A stretch of DNA of 64,000 nt from Pyrobaculum sp. 3827-6 (GTDB lineage: Archaea; Thermoproteota; Thermoprotei; Thermoproteales; Thermoproteaceae): positions 124,001 to 188,000 of the forward strand of contig NZ_JAOTQN010000003.1 of assembly GCF_025641885.1 (NCBI RefSeq), written 5' to 3'. The position numbers and the translations under genes are program-made. Positions 34,762 through 43,935 of the stretch are shown here, in pieces (position 1 is the first letter of the stretch; each line of letters begins with the position of its first letter). Below the pieces are notes generated by a model. That model was given only the letters and a program-made list of their open reading frames with translations, was not told the origin of the DNA and ran no database searches.

Positions 34762-35352
34762 ATGGGCTTTGCCAAGAGGCTGAAGTACCGCCTTAGCGAT
34801 TTGATACGACTGGAGAAGCCAGACGCCTGGAGCTCCCGCTACGGCAAGGCGTTTGAGAAGGCTGTGCTGACGCTGATCAAGGCTAGAGACGCCGTTGTGG
34901 CCCTCCGCACGTTTATAGAGAACTACGGCGAGCCCCACACCGGCGCCTTCAGCAAGTTGGTGAAGCTGACGCCGTGGGCGAAGAAAGTAGTCGAGATAGA
35001 GCCGGCCCCTCCCGTGTTTTTCCAGATAGACGGGGTCACCATCACGGCTCAGGCGGACTTCATTGTGAAGTACGCAGACGGCAAGAGGGAGCTGGTGGAG
35101 CTCAAGTCCCACATACTTAAGAAAGGCGAGTGGAAGACCAAGGCTGAGTGGTCCCTAGCTACTAAGATTATGCGCATGCTGTACAGAAAAGCTGGCTACG
35201 ACTACCCGCTACGCCTAATATACTTCGTCGACAACGGGACGAGCGTGACGCCGGAGGAGGAGGTGTTCATATATCCAAACGACGAGAAGGACGACGAGAC
35301 GCTTCTAAGCGTCCTCCGCGAAAGGCTTAAGAGGGCCGTTGAAGGCAGGTAA
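34762..35352 (+). CDS. PD-(D/E)XK nuclease-like protein
   Basis: A 196-residue protein with a candidate nuclease core: Asp in ITAQADFIV (about residue 98), then VELKSH with the Glu-x-Lys (about 113-115), and a following helix with Lys/Trp/Ser residues KTKAEWSLATKIM. An upstream Glu in YGKAFEKAVLTLIK fits the alpha-1 helix of these folds. These are the features of PD-(D/E)XK enzymes such as restriction endonucleases and Cas4-like proteins, but with no Cys cluster it is not Cas4. It is divergent from a C5 methylase with which it shares a promoter, so it may be the cognate restriction enzyme. Homology is by motif only. Confidence 0.6.
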   Translation: MGFAKRLKYRLSDLIRLEKPDAWSSRYGKAFEKAVLTLIKARDAVVALRTFIENYGEPHTGAFSKLVKLTPWAKKVVEIEPAPPVFFQIDGVTITAQADFIVKYADGKRELVELKSHILKKGEWKTKAEWSLATKIMRMLYRKAGYDYPLRLIYFVDNGTSVTPEEEVFIYPNDEKDDETLLSVLRERLKRAVEGR

Positions 35353-35635
35353 ACCTCTCCCTAGCCAGCTGATAGGCTTGCTTCACTATAGACACCGCGG
35401 CGTCTAGCTTATCCAGGTGGCGGGTCTGCACCACGGCATTCTCGTCGCCGATCATAAACTCGACATAACAGTCCTCTTCGTCGCTCCAGCTAAAGACGAT
35501 GAATACATAGAAGTCGTCCCCGATCTGTATCTGCGCAAGAGCCTCGCTCTGCCGCCACTCCACCGTCAAGGCCTCCACCTCCCTATCTAACCTCTCCCCC
35601 AGCTCTCTGAAGTACTGCTCTACCCTCTGCCGCAT
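35327..35635 (-). CDS. Small unknown acidic protein
   Basis: A 102-residue protein with an N-terminal helix (RQRVEQYFRELGERL) and a beta-rich middle (ALAQIQIGDDFYVFIVFSWSDEE). No family recognised. The frame opens earlier, but ATG 35635 is 24.5 nt from the TATA core it shares with pheT. Its 3' end overlaps the nuclease-like gene by 26 bp. It has one Cys pair candidate (CYVEF, FTCLQ). Function unknown. Confidence 0.55.
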   Translation of the reverse strand: MRQRVEQYFRELGERLDREVEALTVEWRQSEALAQIQIGDDFYVFIVFSWSDEEDCYVEFMIGDENAVVQTRHLDKLDAAVSIVKQAYQLARERFTCLQRPS

Positions 35636-35655
35636 ATGGGTAACTAGATCTCTCT

Positions 35656-35663
35656 TTAAATAG
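35656..35663. promoter_or_regulatory. Single TATA core between the 102-residue protein gene and pheT
   Basis: TTAAATAG lies centrally in the 46-bp gap, about 24.5 nt from ATG 35635 and 22.5 nt from GTG 35682. Confidence 0.68.
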
Positions 35664-35681
35664 TTGGGCTTTCCTAAACCA

Positions 35682-37238
35682 GTGCCTGTTATAGACATTG
35701 CGAAATTCGACATAGAGAGGCTGACAGGTCTCAAATTCGAGGAGGCGGCGAAGCTACTAGAGCACGTCAAGTGCGAGGTGGAGGAGGCCGCCGGCGAGAG
35801 GGTAAAGGTCGAGGTTACTCACGACAGGCCGGACCACTTCTCCGCGGAGGGGCTAGCCAGAACCCTAAAGGGCGTCGCAGGCGTCGAGACAGGGCTCCCA
35901 GTTATCAAGCTGGGGCCCTCCCCCATTAAACTCGTCGCCGGGCACATAGAGGAGAGGCCCTACATCTCCATGGCGGTGGTTAGGGGAGTCCGGCTAGACG
36001 ACGAGGCGGTGAGGCAACTCATACAGCTACAGGAAAAGATACACGAGACCTACGGCAGGGGGAGGCGGCGGATAGCCATCGGCTACTACGACGTCTCTAA
36101 GATAAAGCCGCCTATATACTACAGAAGGATTTCACAAGATGACGAATACACGCCCCTCGGCTTCGACAAGCCGATAAAAGTTAGAGACATGTACCAGCTA
36201 ACTGAGCAGGGCCGTAGATACAGCCCCTTGATCCACATAGAGCGGCCCCCGGCGCTGGTGGACTCTGCAGGGCAGATAATGGTCGTGATCCCAGTCCTGG
36301 GCTCGGAGTGTTGTAAAATCACCGAACGCACCACCGATGTGCTAATAGACGTGACCGGCACCGATCCCCGCGCCGTCGTCAACGCCCTATCCATATTGAT
36401 ATACGCCCTCCTCGAGCGGAGCGACCCCAGGCAGGTGGAGCTGGTCGAGGGGGGCACGGGCTACAGCCACGAATACGTAAAGATAGAGACCGACGAGAGG
36501 GCCGTGGGTGATCTACTCGGCGTGGAGCTCAGCCGGGCCGACTTTACTAAGTACGTCAAGATGGCGCGCTTCGATTATGTGGACGGCCACGTGGTGGTGC
36601 CGCCCTACCGCATTAACGTACTGTCGTGGGTAGACGTGGCTGAGGAGGTGGCCGTGATGATAGGCTACAACCAGCTACCCAGGGAGGCACCCAGGGTCAT
36701 GGCGGCTGGGAGGAGGCACCGCGTCGAGGTGGCGACGCAGGAGCTACGGAAGTCCCTACTCTCAATGGGCTTTACAGAGGTGAATAACTACGTCTTGACA
36801 GACGACTCGGTGGGAGATTTCTGCAGGCCGGCGCGGGTGGCCAACCCCATATCTGAGCTCTACACCACCGTGAGGTGCTCCCTAGTTCCGCAACTCGTGG
36901 CAACAGCCGCCGCCGTCAAGAAGCGGGAGGTTAAGCTATTCGAAGTAGGGGAAGTGGTGCGGGAGGGCAGAACCGTCAGAGCCCTCGCCCTCCTCATAAG
37001 CCGCGAGGGGGCGACGCTTACAGACGGGCTATCTGCAATAAAAGCGCTGTGCCACCGCCTCGGCTGGAGCTGTAAGTTTAAGCCGCTGGAGGCGGCGTGG
37101 GCCCTCCCCAGCAGAGCCGCCGAGGTTATGGGAGACGTCGCGGGGTACGTCGCGGAGGTAAACCCCGACATCTTGATAAAGCTGAGACACACAACGCCCA
37201 CAGTGGCCGCGGAGCTGTTTATACACATGCAATCGTAG
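35682..37238 (+). CDS. pheT: Phenylalanyl-tRNA synthetase beta subunit
   Basis: Non-catalytic, tRNA-binding and editing subunit of the alpha2-beta2 PheRS. The 518-residue protein shows the B1-like N-terminus IAKFDIERLTGLKFEEAAKLLE, the B3/B4 domain with editing residues region (RGRRRIAIGYYDVSKI), the B5 domain (IETDERAVGDLLGVELS) and the B6/B7 synthetase-like fold with VANPISELYTTVRCSLVPQL. It is archaeal-sized, lacking the anticodon-binding-like C-terminal FDX domain of bacteria. The GTG at 35682 fits the shared TATA core better than a TTG at 35664. The alpha subunit is elsewhere. Confidence 0.94.
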   Translation: MPVIDIAKFDIERLTGLKFEEAAKLLEHVKCEVEEAAGERVKVEVTHDRPDHFSAEGLARTLKGVAGVETGLPVIKLGPSPIKLVAGHIEERPYISMAVVRGVRLDDEAVRQLIQLQEKIHETYGRGRRRIAIGYYDVSKIKPPIYYRRISQDDEYTPLGFDKPIKVRDMYQLTEQGRRYSPLIHIERPPALVDSAGQIMVVIPVLGSECCKITERTTDVLIDVTGTDPRAVVNALSILIYALLERSDPRQVELVEGGTGYSHEYVKIETDERAVGDLLGVELSRADFTKYVKMARFDYVDGHVVVPPYRINVLSWVDVAEEVAVMIGYNQLPREAPRVMAAGRRHRVEVATQELRKSLLSMGFTEVNNYVLTDDSVGDFCRPARVANPISELYTTVRCSLVPQLVATAAAVKKREVKLFEVGEVVREGRTVRALALLISREGATLTDGLSAIKALCHRLGWSCKFKPLEAAWALPSRAAEVMGDVAGYVAEVNPDILIKLRHTTPTVAAELFIHMQS

Positions 37239-37458
37239 CCCCCTCTCTGCCTCCCCACGCCCACATGCGCCGCGCGCCCACTGGCCAGCGCCAGGCACGC
37301 GTAGTGGATTCCAGCCTCACGTACCTCAAGGCTTAAAGCTAGCCGCAACTTTCTGCCCCCATATACATCCCTCCCGACCTCTCGTCACACGTTTTACCTA
37401 AATCAGGAGGTTCATACGACGTGAGGACAGGTAGAATGTATAGGAGTCGCGCACGGCG

Positions 37459-37629
37459 CAGTGGCAGAAAAGGCTACTGGAGCAGGAGAGGAAAATCCTC
37501 TCGTTCCACAGCTAGGCTGGGGGGCGATTGCGGCTAAGGAACAGACTGGGCGAATATAGAAGGAAACTGGAGGAGCTGGAAGGCAATGAAGGTTTAAGTA
37601 CCCACGTCACCGGAGGCATGATGCCCTAG
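37459..37629 (+). pseudogene. Coding remnant in the 440-bp gap after pheT
   Basis: The gap 37239-37681 holds no intact gene. In one frame, 37459-37629 reads as a charged helical protein fragment (QKRLLEQERKILSFHS, then a stop at 37513-37515, then RLGEYRRKLEELEGNEG) ending at a TAG. The heptad character on both sides of the stop suggests a decayed coiled-coil gene. Upstream sequence 37240-37440 is C-rich and shows nothing recognisable. Low confidence. Confidence 0.3.
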
Positions 37630-37681
37630 ACCGCCACGGCGGCGCGTTCGCCGAGTTTAAAGAGCCAATCTCTAAAAGTCG

Positions 37682-38272
37682 ATGAAAGAAGTTTTTGTTG
37701 TGTATATTTTCCTAATGTTAGTTATACAAGTAGGCTGTGAGGTGTCTAGGCACCTGCTCAGAATAATCGTTGGGAGGTATCTAGAGCTCTACCGCAGAGG
37801 CCCCTCGGCCGAGGTGGTGTCTAAGCTATTATTCTTTACACTTTACGGAGAGGGCGAGCCCGTATTAAGATTACCAGAGCACTTCACTATATATCTAAAA
37901 GGGCCGTTTATACCTGTAGACAGGCTAGCGGAGAGGTGCGGAATAGACGTGGTTAGGGTAGGCGACTCGTATTACGTCAAAAAACCGGGAGAGGCCGCAG
38001 CGGAGGGCGCGGCGGCGCTTAGACGCATGGGGCTCGGCGAGCTCGCCGAGACGGCCATGAAGGTGGTTGAGGCCTACGGCCGTAAGTCCGAGGAGAAGCT
38101 CGCGGAGCTAGCCCTTAAAAAACTCGGCTTGGAGGGAGACGTAAAAGCCCTGGCGTTCAACGTAGATCTAGACGCTTATCTAGACTTCCGGCGCAGGTTG
38201 AAGGAGACCCTGAAAAAAACAAAATACACAGACGAAGTCGAGGAATTCCCCGACCTCTTCAGCAATGTTTAA
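37682..38272 (+). CDS. Unknown protein paired with a decayed PIN-like gene
   Basis: I do not recognise this 196-residue protein. It opens with a hydrophobic helix (VVYIFLMLVIQVG) and continues as a soluble helical protein with Leu/Ala-rich repeats (LAETAMKVVEAYGRKSEEKLAELALKKLG region). The ATG at 37682 is 22 nt after TTTAAA at 37658-37663, so it has its own promoter. Its stop overlaps the ATG of the following PIN-like gene by eight bases. Gene order and coupling are those of toxin-antitoxin pairs, but it is longer than usual antitoxins and lacks a visible DNA-binding domain. Confidence 0.55.
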   Translation: MKEVFVVYIFLMLVIQVGCEVSRHLLRIIVGRYLELYRRGPSAEVVSKLLFFTLYGEGEPVLRLPEHFTIYLKGPFIPVDRLAERCGIDVVRVGDSYYVKKPGEAAAEGAAALRRMGLGELAETAMKVVEAYGRKSEEKLAELALKKLGLEGDVKALAFNVDLDAYLDFRRRLKETLKKTKYTDEVEEFPDLFSNV

Positions 38273-38913
38273 GAACGTATACCTCTTCGCCGACACAAGC
38301 GTCTTGGCGCGGATAGTCTACGCAGTTGCGGCGACACGCGTCTCGAAAAGATCTAAGCCGCTGGTAGAAATAGCGATGGAACAGGGCTTGGTTATCTACA
38401 TCGATAAAGCCGTAGATAGGGAGCTCCCCGATGCGTTAAAAACATATTAAAATCGGTGGATCGGGCGAGGCACGGCTGGCCGCATCTCGATGTGGAGTCC
38501 ATGTTCAACATAGCCCTGACGGCCGATTCCGATCTCGCCCAATCACGCCACATTAGGATCGTGGAGGACGACGGAGCCCTCGCTAGGCAGAGGCGCGCAC
38601 TGGAGAGTAGAGAGACGCGTAGGGTGTGTTGGAGCGAAAAAGTGATGAATACACTACTGTTCCTCGGAGGATATCCTAGAGACGACCTAGAGGTACTGGC
38701 CTCTCCGCTGTACTCATACGACCTACTCGCCACAGTGCCTAGGAGGCGGACGCCGGCATAACCAAGGGGATCCTACTGTTTCTAACAGAAGACAAAAAAC
38801 TCGCCGCCTTTGTGGAAGAAAAGTTATCGTGCAACGATTGCGTATGCAGAGAATTAATAAAAACTATGAGGTATCGGGAACTTATACAGTGGATAAAGAG
38901 CTTGGCGATGTAA
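38265..38913 (+). pseudogene. PIN-domain-like ribonuclease gene broken by two frameshifts
   Basis: Three successive frames join into one PIN-like protein. Frame one (38265-38450) gives YLFADTSVLARIVYAV with the first acidic residue and ELPDALK; frame two (to 38761) gives DDLEVLASPLYSYDLLATV; frame three (to 38913) gives DADAGITK, LLFLTEDKKLAAFVEE with the TxD motif typical of PIN C-termini. Breaks fall near 38432-38450 and 38738-38760, each needing the same one-base correction. It could be a pseudogene or carry sequencing errors. PIN proteins are usually RNA-cleaving toxins or rRNA-processing enzymes. Confidence 0.5.
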
Positions 38914-39053
38914 CCCATCAACAGCTAAGGAATATACCCCCATCTCCGCTCATCTGGTAACTCCGCCCGGGCACGCCGAAGGGCCGGCCCACGCCCCGCG
39001 CCGCCCGAACTGTATATGAGCTAATTCTTAAATAGAGCCAAAACCCCAACTAC

Positions 39054-39410
39054 GTGGACGAGATAGACACGCTACTGAGGAAAAAAGCCCTAGAGCTGGC
39101 CAAGACGAGCAAGAGGGGGGAGCCGCCCAAGCAGAAGGTCATAACGGGAGAGGAGGCTGTCCAAATCGTGAGGAGGATAACCAAGGGCGAGAGAGCCGGC
39201 GAGATAATTGAAAACGCCCTGGCTCTGTATCAACAACACGCAGTCGCACTCTTCAAAAAAATAGCAGAGCTACACCTACAAGGCGTAATAAAGGAGTTGG
39301 AAGACTACGAACTCTACCAAATTCTGCTGAGGGCGGGCATGAGGGTGCCCGTGAAGACCGAGGTGAAGATAGTGAGACACGGAAGAGAGTATAAACTAGG
39401 CGAGGCCTAG
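39054..39410 (+). CDS. Small helical protein of unknown function
   Basis: A 118-residue, Lys/Glu-rich, mainly helical protein (ALALYQQHAVALFKKIAELHLQG region) ending with a short beta hairpin (KTEVKIVRHGREYKL). GTG start about 22 nt after TTCTTAAATAG (39026-39036). Its stop overlaps the convergent zinc-ribbon gene by four bases. The hairpin tail resembles nucleic-acid-binding proteins, but no family is recognised. The GC-rich 38914-39025 before it shows possible hairpins but nothing identifiable. Confidence 0.6.
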   Translation: MDEIDTLLRKKALELAKTSKRGEPPKQKVITGEEAVQIVRRITKGERAGEIIENALALYQQHAVALFKKIAELHLQGVIKELEDYELYQILLRAGMRVPVKTEVKIVRHGREYKLGEA

Positions 39411-39634
39411 CCCCCGTTTAGGTAAACCGCGTAGAGCTCCGACACCAGCCCCCTCCAGTCAAACCTCCTAGACGCGTAGTCGACATATCTCCGGGCCAGC
39501 TCCCTCTTCTCCCTCTTCACGTAACGCATACAGCGCCTACAGCCAAACCAGATATACGACCTATCCTCCACAATCTCCAAAGCCCCACCACAGAAGGGAC
39601 ACCTACTAGCAACCTCGACAACGGTCAAATCCAT
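39407..39634 (-). CDS. Small zinc-ribbon protein
   Basis: A 75-residue protein with one Cys4 zinc ribbon (CPFCGGALEI ... FGCRRCMRYV) and a basic helical tail with a Tyr/Arg-rich end. The ATG at 39634 is about 22 nt after TTTTTAAG (39651-39658), so the longer frame to 39682 is not used. Such mini-ribbons are often RNA- or polymerase-associated; nothing more specific can be said. Confidence 0.6.
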   Translation of the reverse strand: MDLTVVEVASRCPFCGGALEIVEDRSYIWFGCRRCMRYVKREKRELARRYVDYASRRFDWRGLVSELYAVYLNGG

Positions 39635-39713
39635 GTAACCCGCCCCCCGCCCCTTAAAAAGACAAACAGATAAATTAACCACCTCCGTTTAAAGCAACCA
39701 CCTCCCCCCAGCT

Positions 39714-39797
39714 GTGATAAAACTCATCCTCAAGCTAGTAGGCGCCGAGAAAAAGAAACTAATAGAACAGCTAAAAGACGACATGGAGGTGATATAG
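39714..39797 (+). CDS. 27-codon leaderless frame, possible micropeptide
   Basis: A GTG-initiated frame encoding a basic amphipathic peptide (IKLILKLVGAEKKKLIEQL then DDMEVI). A TATA-like TTTAAA lies about 23 nt upstream (39688-39693), the same spacing as for real genes here. It could be a micropeptide or the intact start of a deleted gene, since the sequence after the stop has no continuation. Confidence 0.3.
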   Translation: MIKLILKLVGAEKKKLIEQLKDDMEVI

Positions 39798-39833
39798 CTT
39801 CCAGCGATGTTCCGAGACCCAATCCGGGGGACA

Positions 39834-40106
39834 CTAGCAAATTGTAAATATAGGCAGGTTTTTTCTCTCTCTGAGGTCGGCTTGGGCCTCTAGGTAGAAT
39901 TTCTTAACTTCTCTACATCTACTTAGCCAAAACTCGTCCTCCCCCCTCTCGGCCTCGAGCACAAGCACCGCGGCCCTCGCCACGTATTCAAGCCTCGCGT
40001 AGAAGTCCTCCGGGGGGTTCGGCAACTCCACCCCCACAGCCTTGGCGTACTCCACGATGAGGAAGGGGCGCCTCACCGCCTCCCAGAGGAAGTCGTAGAA
40101 GCTCAC
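39834..40106 (-). CDS. Small helical protein coupled to the YbaK-like gene
   Basis: A 90-residue, mostly helical protein (FYDFLWEAVRRPFLIVEYAKAVG at the N-terminus, then an acidic helix). The long frame to 40313 is a shadow of the YbaK gene; the GTG at 40106 overlaps the YbaK-like stop (GTGA), so translation is coupled. The C-terminus ends in NLPIFTIC. A HEPN-like four-helix shape is conceivable from the pattern, but the RxxxxH motif is not present. Function unknown. Confidence 0.55.
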   Translation of the reverse strand: MSFYDFLWEAVRRPFLIVEYAKAVGVELPNPPEDFYARLEYVARAAVLVLEAERGEDEFWLSRCREVKKFYLEAQADLRERKNLPIFTIC

Positions 40107-40519
40107 AGATCTATCGGCACGGCGACGCCTCTCTCCACAAGTGTAAGCGGCCGGAATTTCAAAAGACTGTGGTCGTCGCCGCCTCCCCCATATACGTACT
40201 CCTCCTCTAGTAGTTCTCTGTCTATGTAGACTGGTATGGGCAGGACGGGGGGAACCCCGCCGACGGCGTAGCCGGTGACGCTGAGAACCTCTTCGGGGGC
40301 GGCCATGCGGCACCCGAGTCTTTCTAAATCAAGCTTCTTGACGCCTCGGAGTACGTAGGCCCTGTACTCGCCGCCGCAGTTAACAACAAGGGTCTTTACA
40401 ATCCTGCTCTCCTCCACGCCCACGGCCTTGGCCGCCTGTCTCACCGTACGGACAGGCTCCTTCAGCCTTATCAGTTGTCCAAACTCCTCTAGAGCCGGCC
40501 GGCCCCCGCCGAGGCTCAT
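40103..40519 (-). CDS. YbaK/ProX-type aminoacyl-tRNA deacylase
   Basis: A 138-residue member of the YbaK/EbsC editing family that hydrolyses misacylated tRNA. The conserved Lys region [14 protein letters not shown] (about 40-53) and [18 protein letters not shown] with the GxxxP loop are present. Overlaps archease by ATGA at its start and the 90-residue gene at its end, forming a three-gene operon. Exact cognate (Cys-tRNA-Pro, Ala-tRNA-Pro or other) unknown. Confidence 0.82.
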   Translation of the reverse strand: MSLGGGRPALEEFGQLIRLKEPVRTVRQAAKAVGVEESRIVKTLVVNCGGEYRAYVLRGVKKLDLERLGCRMAAPEEVLSVTGYAVGGVPPVLPIPVYIDRELLEEEYVYGGGGDDHSLLKFRPLTLVERGVAVPIDL

Positions 40520-40959
40520 ATATCGACGACGTACTGCAACACCCAGTAGTCCCCCACCTTCCTTATCTCCATCATGTGGAAAGTCATGGCCTTCACTATG
40601 AGACCCGTGAAGCCGTGCTTCTCAATGTCATACCGCTCGCCGTACACCGTCGCTCTTACGACGTATTTCTCGCCCTTATCCACGCTCAGCTCAATCTTTC
40701 TGCTCAAAGCAAATTTCTCGGCGTCGAATAGGTAGAGGAGCTCATCAATCCACTTGAACAAGAGGCCCTCCAAGTCGTCGTACTCAACCACCACCGACCT
40801 GCTCTCTCTCGGCTCTACTCGCTGGCTGTAGTACGTCAAGTCGGCGAGGGCCACCGCGGCGTTTTTAAACGCCTCCTCTAAGGTACAGCCGAAGGCCTGC
40901 ACCAAGACGTCGGCTGTGTGCTCGCCGTATCTATAGTCGCCGGGCTTGCCGCAGGTCAC
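40516..40959 (-). CDS. Archease
   Basis: Small acidic protein that activates the RtcB tRNA/RNA ligase and affects RNA methylases. The 147-residue sequence has the family pattern [14 protein letters not shown] at the start, [15 protein letters not shown] in the middle and [14 protein letters not shown] at the end, where metal-binding Asp/His residues lie. GTG start sharing a symmetric TATA core with the divergent hexulose-phosphate synthase gene. Leads the operon with the tRNA-editing protein, which fits an RNA-repair or tRNA-quality theme. Confidence 0.9.
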   Translation of the reverse strand: MTCGKPGDYRYGEHTADVLVQAFGCTLEEAFKNAAVALADLTYYSQRVEPRESRSVVVEYDDLEGLLFKWIDELLYLFDAEKFALSRKIELSVDKGEKYVVRATVYGERYDIEKHGFTGLIVKAMTFHMMEIRKVGDYWVLQYVVDI

Positions 40960-40980
40960 AGCTCCCCTGGAGATATCTGT

Positions 40981-40986
40981 TTTAAA
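40981..40986. promoter_or_regulatory. Symmetric TATA core between archease and hexulose-phosphate synthase
   Basis: TTTAAA is centred 24.5 nt from GTG 40959 and 23.5 nt from ATG 41007, the only TATA-like element in the 47-bp gap. Confidence 0.7.
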
Positions 40987-41006
40987 TTGTTAATCTCGTC
41001 GTGGCT

Positions 41007-41672
41007 ATGAAAATCCAGGTAGCCCTCGACTTGGTAGACCTCAGAAGAGCTGTCGAGCTGACGAGAGAGCTCTGCGAGGCGGGGCTGGAGGTGGTGGAGG
41101 CGGGGACGCCCCTCATTAAGATGTTCGGGATGCCCGCGGTAAGCGCCTTGAAGACCGCGTGCCCAAGAGCCGAGGTAGTGGCCGACTTGAAAACCGCCGA
41201 CGTGGGGAGCCTCGAAGCGAGGATGGCTAAAGAGTTCGGCGCAGACTGGGGCACCGTCCTCGGCGCCACTAACATAGAAACTATAGAGGAGTTTGTGAAA
41301 GAGGGCAGAGCCATCGGCCTTAAGACAGCTGTAGATCTAATCGGCGTCGGCGACCCGCTGAGCCGGGCGCGGGAGATCTTGCAGAAGGCGCGCCCCGACC
41401 TATTTGTGGCGCACCTCGGTATAGACGTGCAGAGGAGGACCGGGCTCAGATTTGAAAACCTCCTCGAAGTGGCGTGGAGGCTGAGAGATGAAGGCGTCGG
41501 CGTCGCTATCGCCGGCGGCATCACCGAGCGGGAGGTGGAGCTCGTAGCTAGAAGCGGAAAGGTAATTGACATTATAATAGTGGGGAGGGCTATTGTGAGC
41601 GACACATCTCCCAAGGCGAAATTTATAATGATTAATAAAATTTTAAAACACACCAACACCATGCCCTTGTGA
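41007..41672 (+). CDS. hps: 3-hexulose-6-phosphate synthase
   Basis: Aldolase of the orotidine-phosphate-decarboxylase superfamily; in archaea it usually acts in reverse with the isomerase to make ribulose-5-phosphate from hexose. The 221-residue protein has KIQVALDLVDLRRAVEL, EAGTPLIKMFG, the catalytic VADLKTADVG and FVAHLGIDVQ, plus AGGITEREV. These distinguish it from PyrF, which lacks GTPLIK. ATG 41007 fits the shared TATA core; the GTG at 41001 does not. Its stop overlaps the adenylate kinase start. Confidence 0.85.
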   Translation: MKIQVALDLVDLRRAVELTRELCEAGLEVVEAGTPLIKMFGMPAVSALKTACPRAEVVADLKTADVGSLEARMAKEFGADWGTVLGATNIETIEEFVKEGRAIGLKTAVDLIGVGDPLSRAREILQKARPDLFVAHLGIDVQRRTGLRFENLLEVAWRLRDEGVGVAIAGGITEREVELVARSGKVIDIIIVGRAIVSDTSPKAKFIMINKILKHTNTMPL

Positions 41673-42262
41673 AAATAGTAGTTGTCGCTCTGTCGGGGAG
41701 CGGCAAGACTACAATAATGAATATTCTAAGGCAACGACTGCCAGACGTCAAGATAGTGAATTATGGAGATGTTATGCTTGAAATAGCCAAGCAGAGGTTC
41801 GGCGTACAGCATAGAGACGAGATGAGGAAAAAAATCCCAGTAGAGGAATACCGAAAGATACAGGAGGAGGCCGCCGAATACATAGCGTCTCTACCCGGCG
41901 ACGTGTTGATAGACACCCACGCCTCTATTAAAATCGGAGGGGGATACTACCCCGGTCTACCAGACAGAATAATCTCCAAACTGAAGCCCGACGTAATTCT
42001 CCTAATTGAATACGACCCAAAAGATATACTAGAGAGAAGAAAGAAGGACCCGGGGAGGTTTAGAGACGTGGAAAGCGAAGAGGAGATAGAAATGCAACAA
42101 CAAGCCAATAGGCTATTTGCATTCGCCGCCGCGAACGCCGGCGAGAGTACGGTACATGTACTGAGTTTCAGAGGCCGCCCCCAGAGCAGGCCTTTTGAAC
42201 ACGCAGAAATCGCGGCCGACTACATCGCCAACCTCATTTTGAAATCTAGACAGAAGTCTTAA
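41669..42262 (+). CDS. adkA: Archaeal adenylate kinase
   Basis: Archaeal-type adenylate kinase interconverting ATP + AMP and 2 ADP. The 197-residue sequence has the glycine loop ALSGSGKTTIMNIL (about 8-21), NYGDVMLEIA as the AMP-binding helix, and DPGRFRDVESEEEIEMQQQANR near the C-terminus, typical of AdkA rather than bacterial Adk. GTG start overlapping the hps stop by four bases. Length normal. Confidence 0.9.
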   Translation: MKIVVVALSGSGKTTIMNILRQRLPDVKIVNYGDVMLEIAKQRFGVQHRDEMRKKIPVEEYRKIQEEAAEYIASLPGDVLIDTHASIKIGGGYYPGLPDRIISKLKPDVILLIEYDPKDILERRKKDPGRFRDVESEEEIEMQQQANRLFAFAAANAGESTVHVLSFRGRPQSRPFEHAEIAADYIANLILKSRQKS

Positions 42263-42284
42263 ATATCCTCTTGTTGTGGAGGGC

Positions 42285-43854
<1,570 letters not shown>

Positions 43855-43886
43855 AAAAATTATAAACTCGGGAGCAACGAGACGTG

Positions 43887-43935
43887 GTGATGCAGAGGTT
43901 TCCGGAGCGATAGATGAGCGAAGCCGTGGAGCTGA
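43887..43935 (+). ncRNA. Candidate C/D box sRNA with its own TATA box
   Basis: C-like GTGATGC (43887-43893), 12 nt, D' position, 3 nt, C'-like GATGAGC, 12 nt and D box CTGA (43932-43935), total 49 nt. A TATA-like TTATAAA (43860-43866) lies about 24 nt upstream of the C box and just after the egsA stop, supporting independent transcription. It ends exactly where the convergent 43936-44334 gene stops. The C box deviates by one base. Confidence 0.5.

Noticed and set aside
34762-35352. Cas4 nuclease
   Set aside because: The Asp...Glu-x-Lys core is present but no Cys cluster for an iron-sulphur site and no cas neighbours.
38914-39025. GC-rich stretch considered as tRNA or H/ACA RNA
   Set aside because: No complete cloverleaf, no ACA-box hairpin at the right spacing.
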